A stretch of 9,903 nt of DNA, from contig CABSMZ010000059.1 of NCBI GenBank assembly GCA_902478875.1, forward strand, positions 1-9,903, written 5' to 3'. Below are positions 1 through 5,624 of this stretch, one piece after another. Numbering within the stretch: the first letter of the stretch is position 1; every line of letters starts with the position of its first letter. The position numbers and the translations under genes were made by a program. The notes beneath the pieces are model-generated. The model did not search any database. It was given only the letters and a program-made list of their open reading frames with translations, and was not told where the DNA came from. This DNA comes from an uncultured Collinsella sp. (GTDB lineage: Bacteria > Actinomycetota > Coriobacteriia > Coriobacteriales > Coriobacteriaceae).

Positions 1-47
1 GAGATCTAGTACGGTCTCGTGGGCTCGGAGATGTGTATAAGAGACAG
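1..47 (+). other. Illumina Nextera P7/Read 2 adapter remnant (artefact)
   Basis: This stretch is library-construction sequence, not genome. It reads, in order, the last five bases of the P7 oligo (1-5, GAGAT), an 8-base i7 index (6-13, CTAGTACG, which I recall as the Nextera N702 index), the Nextera Read 2 primer site (14-28, GTCTCGTGGGCTCGG) and the 19-bp Tn5 mosaic end (29-47, AGATGTGTATAAGAGACAG). Real sequence begins at 48. Translating through it gives the spurious peptide MCIRDR on the plus strand and HISEPTRPY on the minus strand, both well-known signs of adapter contamination in protein databases. Confidence 0.98.
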
Positions 48-249
48 GATTGAGGTCACCGAGGACGACATCAACGCCGAGTTCGAGAAGGCTGGCGTCA
101 AGGACGTCGAGGCTTCCAAGGCTGAGTTCATCGCCGATGGCCGCATGCCTGCTGTCCGCGAGTCCATCCGTCGCTCCAAGGCCGTCGACCACCTGGTCGA
201 GAACGCCAAGGTGACCGAGGTCGACGAGACCGCCAAGGACGCCGAGTAA
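48..249 (+). CDS. tig: Trigger factor, C-terminal fragment (5' end missing)
   Basis: This is the last 66 codons of trigger factor, the ribosome-associated chaperone and peptidyl-prolyl isomerase that meets nascent chains at the exit tunnel. The visible part belongs to the C-terminal substrate-cradling domain. It has the family's typical ending: an IEVTEDDI segment, then GRMPAVRESIRRSKAVDHLVENAKV and a short acidic tail before TAA (247-249). A complete protein is usually about 430-480 residues, so most of the gene is missing. The contig ends here because an adapter was joined at base 48, so this is an assembly edge and not a biological truncation. The in-frame start codons inside the adapter are not real starts. 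Placement just upstream of clpP-clpX is the usual bacterial order and supports the call. Confidence 0.9.
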
Positions 250-325
250 TTCTCGCCACCTTGCCCGCGAGCGCATGCGTGCGCCCGTGATGGGGTAAAG
301 TTATACACCGGTTATCCGGTTGCTT

Positions 326-366
326 CGTACGGTGCCAGCCAATGCATAGCATGCGGGCACCGTACG
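326..366. repeat. 11-bp perfect inverted repeat between tig and clpP
   Basis: The arm CGTACGGTGCC (326-336) is the exact reverse complement of GGCACCGTACG (356-366). The 19-base loop has an inner GCAT/ATGC stem (344-347 with 351-354). It is followed by TTTAT (367-371), so it could act as a weak intrinsic terminator for tig, or as an operator or leader hairpin for clpP. The T-run is short, so I do not call it a firm terminator. A smaller hairpin, ACCGG-ttat-CCGGT, lies just upstream (307-320). I see no clear ClgR- or CtsR-type operator. Confidence 0.55.
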
Positions 367-402
367 TTTATCTAGAACCAATTTGGTCCGCAAGAGAGAA
401 AT

Positions 403-406
403 GGAG
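403..406 (+). promoter_or_regulatory. Shine-Dalgarno deciding the clpP start
   Basis: GGAG (403-406) lies six bases before the ATG at 413. Three in-frame ATGs (401, 407, 413) sit close together. An AGAGAG at 393-398 could serve the ATG at 407. The ATG at 401 has no properly spaced site. I therefore prefer 413, with 407 as the alternative. Confidence 0.5.
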
Positions 407-412
407 ATGCGT

Positions 413-1033
413 ATGATCGCCAAGTTCGATTCCGCCCTCGTGCCATACGTTATCGAGCAGACGCCGCGCGGCGAGCGCAGCTACGATATCTATTCGCGCC
501 TGCTCAACGACCGCATCATCTTCTTGGGCGAGGAGATCAACTCCGTCAGCGCCAACCTGGTCGTTGCCCAGCTGCTGCATCTTGAGAGCCAGGATGCCGA
601 GAAGGATATCTCGCTCTACATCAATTCGCCCGGCGGCGAGGTCTACTCTGGCCTGGCGATTCTGGACACCATGAACTTCATCAAGCCGCAGGTCTCGACG
701 ATTTGCGTCGGTATGGCCGCGTCTATGGCCGCCGTGCTGCTTTCGGCCGGCGCCAAGGGCAAGCGCTTCTGCCTGCCGCACTCTAAGGTCATGATTCACC
801 AGCCCAGCGGCGGTGCCCAGGGTCAGCAAACCGAGATTGAGATCGTTGCCGAGGAGATTAAGAAGACCCGCCGCGAGCTCAACCAGATTCTGTCCGACGC
901 ATCGGGCCAGCCCATCGAGAAAGTCCAGGCCGATACCGAGCGCGACAACTACCTGACCGCTTCCGAGGCCCTCGACTACGGTCTGATCGACCGTATCGTC
1001 ACCTCGCGCGATCTCGCCGCGAAGGACGCCTAG
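413..1033 (+). CDS. clpP: ATP-dependent Clp protease proteolytic subunit ClpP
   Basis: ClpP is the serine peptidase that forms the 14-subunit degradation barrel of the cytosolic ClpXP and ClpCP proteases. From the ATG at 413 the protein has 206 residues, close to the usual 195-210. The catalytic triad is complete: Ser104 in GMAASMAA, His129 in VMIHQPSGG and Asp178 in DTERDNY. Other family signatures are IEQTPRGERSYDIYSRLL near the N-terminus, YINSPGGEVYSG, and KGKRFCLP before the His motif. The N-terminal segment before IEQT is short, with little or no propeptide to remove. clpX starts one base after its stop, so the two are almost certainly translated from one mRNA and make one machine. Only one clpP is visible here, whereas many actinobacteria carry adjacent clpP1-clpP2. 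A second copy elsewhere cannot be excluded. No substitutions at key sites were seen. Confidence 0.97.
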   Translation: MIAKFDSALVPYVIEQTPRGERSYDIYSRLLNDRIIFLGEEINSVSANLVVAQLLHLESQDAEKDISLYINSPGGEVYSGLAILDTMNFIKPQVSTICVGMAASMAAVLLSAGAKGKRFCLPHSKVMIHQPSGGAQGQQTEIEIVAEEIKKTRRELNQILSDASGQPIEKVQADTERDNYLTASEALDYGLIDRIVTSRDLAAKDA

Positions 1034-1034
1034 G

Positions 1035-2441
1035 ATGGCAGGTAACATGCAGGACAACTTTGACGAGAACGGCAACCCCATCCGCTGCTCCTTTTGCGGA
1101 AAAGAGCAGGGCCAGGTTCGTCGCCTCGTAAAGGGCCCGACCAACATCTTTATCTGTGACGAGTGCGTCGCCGCCTGCTCCGAGATCCTTGAGGAGTCGC
1201 TTGCTTCGGACTTTATGGACGCTGCCCGCAACGGCAAGCTGCCGGGCTTCCTCAACGACCACAGTCAGGCTGCATCCCATCCCGCCGTGGACCCCGAGAC
1301 CGAGGGCTTTGAGCTCGAGGACGACCGCCAGGTCATCACGCACGTGCCGACGCCGCACGAGATTTATGACGAGCTTTCGGCCTATGTTATGGGCCAGGAG
1401 GACGCCAAGCGCGCCATGTCGGTTGCCGTGTACAACCACTACCGCCGCGTGATTGAGGGTGGCGCCGCGGTGTCTGCCTTTGACGACGACATGGGCTCGC
1501 AGTTCGACGACGATATGGACGAGGTAGAGCTCGCCAAGTCCAACATCTTGCTGCTCGGTCCCACCGGTACCGGTAAGACCCTGCTCGCCCAGACGCTCGC
1601 GCGCATCCTCGAGGTGCCGTTTGCCATCGCCGACGCCACTGCGCTTACCGAGGCCGGCTACGTGGGCGAGGACGTGGAGAACATCCTGCTCAAGCTCATC
1701 AATGCTGCCGATGGCGACATTGAGCGCGCACAGGTGGGCATTATCTACGTGGACGAGATCGACAAGATCGCCCGCAAGGCCGAGAACCTCTCCATCACCC
1801 GCGATGTTTCGGGCGAGGGTGTTCAGCAGGCGCTGCTTAAGATTCTTGAGGGCACGGTGGCCAGCGTTCCGCCCACCGGCGGCCGCAAGCATCCCCAGCA
1901 GGAGCTGCTGCAGATCGACACGACCAACATCCTGTTTATCTGCGGCGGTGCCTTTGTGGGCCTGGACAAGATCATCGCCGATCGCGTGGGCAACAAGGGC
2001 GTGGGCTTTAACTCCGAGATCGCCGGCCCCACCTCGGTCGACGAGAACGACCTGCTGCGTCAGGTGCTCCCGCAGGACCTCAACGCCTTTGGCATGATCC
2101 CCGAGTTCGTGGGTCGTACGCCCGTCGTCACCCAGACGCAGGCGCTCGACGAGGACGACCTGGTGTCAATCCTGACCGAGCCCAAGAACGCCGTGGTGCG
2201 CCAGTACCGCAAGATGTTCCAGCTCGAGGACGTCGATCTTGAGTTTGAGGACGCGGCCCTGCACGAGATCGCCCGTATGGCGCTTGCCCGCAAGACCGGC
2301 GCCCGCGGCCTGCGCTCCATCTGCGAGGACGTGCTGCAGCAGACGATGTTCGACCTGCCCAGCGAGGAGGGTGTTTCCAAGGTCGTCGTGACCGAAGCCT
2401 CCGTAAAGGGCGAAGAACAGCCACAGCGCATCTACGGGTAA
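1035..2441 (+). CDS. clpX: Clp protease ATP-binding subunit ClpX
   Basis: ClpX is the AAA+ unfoldase that recognises tagged proteins and threads them into ClpP. The N-terminal zinc-binding domain has four cysteines (C18, C21, C41, C44). The AAA+ module carries Walker A GPTGTGKT (175-182), the pore-loop motif GYVG (208-211), Walker B IIYVDEID (236-243) and sensor-2 GARGLRS (422-428). The ClpP-docking loop reads VGF (323-325) where E. coli has IGF, a conservative change. At 468 residues it is longer than the usual 410-430. One cause is an acidic insertion just before Walker A (about 145-164), with two FDDDM-like repeats. The linker after the zinc domain is also acidic. The start ATG is one base after clpP TAG, with GAAGGA (1021-1026) eight bases upstream inside clpP, which suggests coupled expression. 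A strong terminator follows. Confidence 0.97.
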   Translation: MAGNMQDNFDENGNPIRCSFCGKEQGQVRRLVKGPTNIFICDECVAACSEILEESLASDFMDAARNGKLPGFLNDHSQAASHPAVDPETEGFELEDDRQVITHVPTPHEIYDELSAYVMGQEDAKRAMSVAVYNHYRRVIEGGAAVSAFDDDMGSQFDDDMDEVELAKSNILLLGPTGTGKTLLAQTLARILEVPFAIADATALTEAGYVGEDVENILLKLINAADGDIERAQVGIIYVDEIDKIARKAENLSITRDVSGEGVQQALLKILEGTVASVPPTGGRKHPQQELLQIDTTNILFICGGAFVGLDKIIADRVGNKGVGFNSEIAGPTSVDENDLLRQVLPQDLNAFGMIPEFVGRTPVVTQTQALDEDDLVSILTEPKNAVVRQYRKMFQLEDVDLEFEDAALHEIARMALARKTGARGLRSICEDVLQQTMFDLPSEEGVSKVVVTEASVKGEEQPQRIYG

Positions 2442-2462
2442 ACCAGCCAAAAATGTGCTTGC

Positions 2463-2499
2463 AAATAGCCTCTGACCATCCGTGGTCGGAGGCTATTTT
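2463..2499 (+). terminator. Intrinsic terminator of the clpP-clpX transcript
   Basis: The left arm AAATAGCCTC (2463-2472) pairs perfectly with GAGGCTATTT (2489-2498). A T-G wobble and GACCA/TGGTC (2474-2478 with 2483-2487) continue it to a 16-bp stem, with a TCCG loop. The 3' side runs into TTTTATATATA. It starts 22 bases after the clpX stop and precedes the valS leader, so it separates the two transcription units. Confidence 0.88.
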
Positions 2500-2527
2500 A
2501 TATATACGCAATAACCCCAACTACCTG

Positions 2528-2536
2528 TGTTATTCT
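2528..2536 (+). promoter_or_regulatory. Possible extended -10 promoter for valS
   Basis: TGTTATTCT matches the pattern TGn followed by a -10-like TATTCT (2531-2536). It lies just downstream of the clpX terminator. No good -35 is seen 17 bases upstream, so the call rests on the extended -10 pattern and position. A start near 2543 would give a leader of about 110 bases before the valS ATG. Confidence 0.35.
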
Positions 2537-2592
2537 GTGTGTTTGTTTAAGCCTCAGCGAAGTCATATCAGACTGAAGTAATCGATACCTAA

Positions 2593-2632
2593 GGGGAGGA
2601 ATGCAGACCCTGGCGGGCCTACATTCCTCCCC
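2593..2632 (+). promoter_or_regulatory. Leader hairpin upstream of valS
   Basis: GGGGAGGAATG (2593-2603) and CATTCCTCCCC (2622-2632) form a perfect 11-bp stem around an 18-base loop, ending nine bases before the valS Shine-Dalgarno site. CTCCC in the 3' arm (2627-2631) is also complementary to GGGAG (2642-2646) in that site, so two exclusive folds are possible. There is no T-run after the stem, so it is not an ordinary terminator. I looked for a T-box, which often controls synthetase genes, but its conserved GGTGGNACCGCG element and a convincing specifier loop are absent. A regulatory role is inference. Confidence 0.6.
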
Positions 2633-2640
2633 GGCGGGAC

Positions 2641-2648
2641 AGGGAGAG
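2641..2648 (+). promoter_or_regulatory. Shine-Dalgarno of valS
   Basis: AGGGAGAG lies at good spacing (AGGGAG ends six bases before) from the ATG at 2653. This favours 2653 over the second in-frame ATG at 2662, which would be 15 bases away. Part of it could pair with the 3' arm of the upstream hairpin. Confidence 0.75.
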
Positions 2649-2652
2649 ATAT

Positions 2653-5349
2653 ATGGAAGAAATGCCCAAGAACTACGATCCGTCGACCAACGAGCCGGCG
2701 ATCCTACAGAAGTGGCTCGACGGCGGCTACTATAAGCGCCGCGAGGGCGTGGGCGACTGCACCGTCACCATTCCGCCTCCCAATGTAACCGGCAAGCTCC
2801 ACATGGGTCACGCCACCGACGACTCCATCCAGGACGCTATCATCCGCATGGCCCGCATGCGCGGCAAGTCCACGCGCTGGGTGCTCGGCACCGACCACGC
2901 TGGTATCGCCACGCAGACCAAGGTCGACAAGAAGCTCAAGAGCGAGGGCATCAGTCGCCTGGAGATCGGCCGCGATAAGTTTGTCGACGCCTGCTGGGAT
3001 TGGACCCACGAGTACGGCGGCATCATCGTCGAGCAGATCAAGCGTATGGGCTGCTCCGTCGACTTTGACAACGAGCGCTTCACCATGGACGAGGACTATG
3101 CCCAGGCCGTGCGCAAGGTCTTCTGCGACTGGTACCACGACGGCCTGATCTACCGTGGCAAGCGCATCGTCAACTGGTGCCCCAACTGCACCACCGCCAT
3201 CTCGGACGACGAGGCCGAGTACAAGGACGAGAAGGGCCACCTGTGGCACCTGCGCTACCCGCTGATCGAGCCGGTCAACGGCCAGGACTACATCGTCGTC
3301 GCCACTACGCGCCCCGAGACCATGCTCGGCGACACGGGCGTCGCCGTTTCCCCGAAGGACCCCGAGAAGGCCGCCTTCGTGGGCAAGACCGTCAAGCTTC
3401 CCATCGTCGACCGTGAGATTCCCATCTTTGAGGATTGGCATGTCGACGCCAATTTCGGCTCTGGCTTCGTCAAGGTAACGCCTGCTCACGACCCCAACGA
3501 TTACGCCATGGGTCAGGCCCACGACCTGCCGCAGATCAATATCTTCGACGAGCACGCGGTGGTCGTCGAGGGCTACGGCGAGTTCACCGGCATGAACCGC
3601 GACGAGTGCCGCGAGGCCGTTATCAAGTGGTTCGAGGAGCACGGCCTGCTCGATCACGTCGAGGACCTCGACCACTCCGTCATGCATTGTTACCGTTGCG
3701 ACTCCGCTCTGGAGCCGTGGCTGTCCGAGCAGTGGTTCGTCGCCGTCGACAAGCTCAAGGGGCCGGCGCTCGACGCCGTCAACTCCGGCAAGGTCACCTT
3801 CCACCCCGCGCGCTGGACGCAGACCTACACCACCTGGATGGAGAACCTTAAGGACTGGTGCATCAGCCGCCAGCTGTGGTGGGGCCATCGCATCCCCGTG
3901 TTCTACTGCGAGGACTGCGGTTGGGAGGACGCCCTCACCGAGGACACCGATGTGTGCCCCAAGTGCGGCGGCCATCACGTGCATCAGGACGAGAACGTGC
4001 TGGATACCTGGTTCAGCTCGCAGCTGTGGACTTTCGCCACGCAGGGCTGGCCGCAAAAGCCGGAGCTGCTCGAGGGCCATCACCCCACGACGGCGCTCGT
4101 CACCGCGCGCGACATCATCGCGCTGTGGGTCGCCCGCATGGTCATGAGCTCGCTGTACTTCCTGGACGAGGTGCCGTTTAAGGACGTCGTCATCTACCCG
4201 ACGATTCTGGCCAAGGACGGCAGCCGCATGTCCAAGTCCAAGGGCAACGGCGTTGACCCCATGGACCTCATTGGCATGTACGGCGCCGACGCCATGCGCT
4301 ACAACCTGCTTACGCTGTGCACCAACAACCAGGACGTCAAGTTCGACGCGAATATCGACAAGAAGACCAAGAAGCTCATCGACAGCCCGCGTACCGACCA
4401 GGCCAAGTCGTTTGTGACCAAGATCTGGAACGCAAGCCGCTTCCTGCTCATGAACATGGAGGGCTACACGCCCGGCGAGCCCGTCGTGGAGACGCCGGCC
4501 GACGCCTGGATGTTCAGCCGTCTGGCCAAGGCCGTCAAGATGGTCACCGAGGGTATTGAGAACTACACCTTTGGCGATATGGCCCGCGGCGTGCAGCAGT
4601 TCTTCTGGAACGAGGTCTGCGACTGGTACGTCGAGGTCACTAAGGCTCGTCTGAAGGGCGAGGGCCGTCTGCAGGCTCAGCGCAACCTGATCTTTGTGCT
4701 CGACACCTCTATTCGCCTGATGCACCCGCTCATGCCGTTCGTCACCGAGGAGATCTGGGACAACATGCCGGCGAGCGTGCTCGATCTGGACGCCGAGGGC
4801 AACGTGAACCGCGCCGAGGCACTCATGATCGCCAAGTGGCCGGAGCCCGCCGACTACGCCAAGTACGTCGACGAGGACGCCGAGCGCGCGTTTGAGCTGT
4901 GCCGCGCCGTCGTTTCCGCCGCTCGCGCCACGCGTTCGCGTTATCGCTTGAGCCCCAAGGCCGAGCTCGACGTGGTCGTGCGCGCCGGTGCCGAGGATAT
5001 TGAGAAGCTCGAGAGCCTGCGCTCGACCATTGAGCCGCTGGCCAACACCGCTTCGCTGGTCATGGGTACCGATGTTGAGAAGCCTGCCGCGAGCATTGCC
5101 GTGGTCGATAGCGGCGTCGAGGTCTTTGTGGTGCTTGAGGGCAAGGTCGACCTTTCGGCCGAGAAGGCGCGCCTGGAGAAGGAAATTGCCGCGGCGCAGA
5201 AGGAGCTCGCCGGCTGCGAGAAGACGCTTGCCAACGAGGGCTTTGTGGCCAAGGCCGCGCCCGCGGTGGTCCAGAAGAAGAGGGACCGTGCAGCTGAGCT
5301 CAAGGAGATCCTGGCGGCGCTGACTGCTCAGGTTGCTGACTTCTCGTAG
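2653..5349 (+). CDS. valS: Valyl-tRNA synthetase (ValRS)
   Basis: This class I synthetase activates valine with ATP, charges tRNA-Val and hydrolyses mischarged threonyl-tRNA-Val. Its 898 residues fit the family (about 880-950). In order: the HIGH-type motif HMGH (50-53) after PPPNVTGKL, the CP1 editing domain with TTRPETMLGDT (218-228), cysteine pairs C176/C179, C346/C349, C419/C422 and C435/C438 (the last two a zinc-ribbon pattern in the second half of the catalytic insertion), DTWFSS (451-456), ARDII, and the KMSKS-type loop RMSKS (525-529). The anticodon-binding domain follows, and the last ~67 residues (832-898) form the charged, alanine- and lysine-rich coiled-coil arm that grips the tRNA. 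It is expressed from its own leader between the clpX terminator and the gene. folC follows on the same strand, a common pairing in Gram-positive bacteria. Confidence 0.97.
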   Translation: MEEMPKNYDPSTNEPAILQKWLDGGYYKRREGVGDCTVTIPPPNVTGKLHMGHATDDSIQDAIIRMARMRGKSTRWVLGTDHAGIATQTKVDKKLKSEGISRLEIGRDKFVDACWDWTHEYGGIIVEQIKRMGCSVDFDNERFTMDEDYAQAVRKVFCDWYHDGLIYRGKRIVNWCPNCTTAISDDEAEYKDEKGHLWHLRYPLIEPVNGQDYIVVATTRPETMLGDTGVAVSPKDPEKAAFVGKTVKLPIVDREIPIFEDWHVDANFGSGFVKVTPAHDPNDYAMGQAHDLPQINIFDEHAVVVEGYGEFTGMNRDECREAVIKWFEEHGLLDHVEDLDHSVMHCYRCDSALEPWLSEQWFVAVDKLKGPALDAVNSGKVTFHPARWTQTYTTWMENLKDWCISRQLWWGHRIPVFYCEDCGWEDALTEDTDVCPKCGGHHVHQDENVLDTWFSSQLWTFATQGWPQKPELLEGHHPTTALVTARDIIALWVARMVMSSLYFLDEVPFKDVVIYPTILAKDGSRMSKSKGNGVDPMDLIGMYGADAMRYNLLTLCTNNQDVKFDANIDKKTKKLIDSPRTDQAKSFVTKIWNASRFLLMNMEGYTPGEPVVETPADAWMFSRLAKAVKMVTEGIENYTFGDMARGVQQFFWNEVCDWYVEVTKARLKGEGRLQAQRNLIFVLDTSIRLMHPLMPFVTEEIWDNMPASVLDLDAEGNVNRAEALMIAKWPEPADYAKYVDEDAERAFELCRAVVSAARATRSRYRLSPKAELDVVVRAGAEDIEKLESLRSTIEPLANTASLVMGTDVEKPAASIAVVDSGVEVFVVLEGKVDLSAEKARLEKEIAAAQKELAGCEKTLANEGFVAKAAPAVVQKKRDRAAELKEILAALTAQVADFS

Positions 5350-5364
5350 GCGGTACTGGGGGAC

Positions 5365-5472
5365 GCGGTTTGGGGCTTTGCTCGCTACTGCGAACAGTCC
5401 TGCTCGCACGAAGGCCACATTAAGTGGCCTTCGGCTCGTGCGGAACTTGTATCGAGCAAAGCCCCAAACCGC
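5365..5472. repeat. Long intergenic palindrome with 20-bp perfect arms
   Basis: The 20-base arm at 5365-5384 (beginning GCGGTTTGGGG) is an exact inverted copy of 5453-5472 (ending CCCCAAACCGC). Nested inside is a second perfect stem, GAAGGCCAC (5410-5418) with GTGGCCTTC (5424-5432), around the loop ATTAA, and a short GCAC/GTGC extension (5406-5409 with 5438-5441). The right arm can alternatively form AACCGCT-cccat-AGCGGTT (5467-5473 with 5479-5485). There is no T-run after it, so it looks less like a simple terminator than a REP-like intergenic repeat. It starts 15 bases after the valS stop. Confidence 0.8.
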
Positions 5473-5507
5473 TCCCATAGCGGTTACGGGGGCGTCCGCT
5501 GCCCGGT

Positions 5508-5529
5508 AGGGCCACTGGGCTGTGGCCTT
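5508..5529. repeat. Small hairpin in the valS-folC gap
   Basis: AGGGCCAC (5508-5515) pairs with GTGGCCTT (5522-5529), with one G-T pair and a six-base loop TGGGCT. No T-run follows. Its role is unknown; it may be part of the same intergenic structure as the upstream palindrome. Confidence 0.45.
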
Positions 5530-5555
5530 GATTCTGCTGCAAAGCGGTGTTTGGC

Positions 5556-5564
5556 TGATATTTT
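5556..5564 (+). promoter_or_regulatory. Possible extended -10 promoter for folC
   Basis: TGATATTTT fits TGn plus a -10-like TATTTT (5559-5564). No convincing -35 is present. If used, transcription would begin near 5571, exactly where the next hairpin starts, placing that hairpin in the leader. The alternative is that folC is read through from valS. Confidence 0.25.
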
Positions 5565-5570
5565 GTATGG

Positions 5571-5603
5571 GAGGGGCTCGTTGTTGCTTACGGGCCTCTT
5601 TTT
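5571..5603 (+). terminator. Terminator-like hairpin just before folC
   Basis: GAGG (5571-5574) pairs with CCTC (5595-5598) and CTCG (5577-5580) with CGGG (5591-5594, one T-G wobble), with a two-base GG bulge and a ten-base loop. Five T residues (5599-5603) follow. It probably ends valS transcripts. Its position beside a possible folC promoter also allows an attenuator role. Confidence 0.6.
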
Positions 5604-5608
5604 ATGTT

Positions 5609-5614
5609 GAGGGG
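5609..5614 (+). promoter_or_regulatory. Shine-Dalgarno deciding the folC start
   Basis: GAGGGG lies ten bases before the ATG at 5625. The earlier in-frame ATG at 5604 directly abuts the T-run of the hairpin and has no ribosome binding site, so 5625 is preferred. Confidence 0.6.
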
Positions 5615-5624
5615 ACTTTGGGTT

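Noticed and set aside
19..48. GTG (19) or ATG (31) as a start codon for the first open frame
   Set aside because: Both lie within the sequencing adapter, and the real gene continues upstream of the contig edge.
999..1892. A 297-codon antisense frame opposite clpP-clpX (and a similar one at 368-1255)
   Set aside because: Composition artefact of the high-GC coding strand. Both lie over well-conserved ClpP and ClpX sequence and show no domain.
2543..2652. T-box riboswitch in the valS leader
   Set aside because: The conserved antiterminator element (GGTGGNACCGCG type) is absent, the TGG in the loop is not in the right context, and no specifier loop with a valine codon could be placed.
2704..5478. 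A 924-codon open frame antisense to valS
   Set aside because: Long mirror frames are expected opposite GC-rich genes. It has no recognisable domain, and the valS motifs on the other strand are complete.
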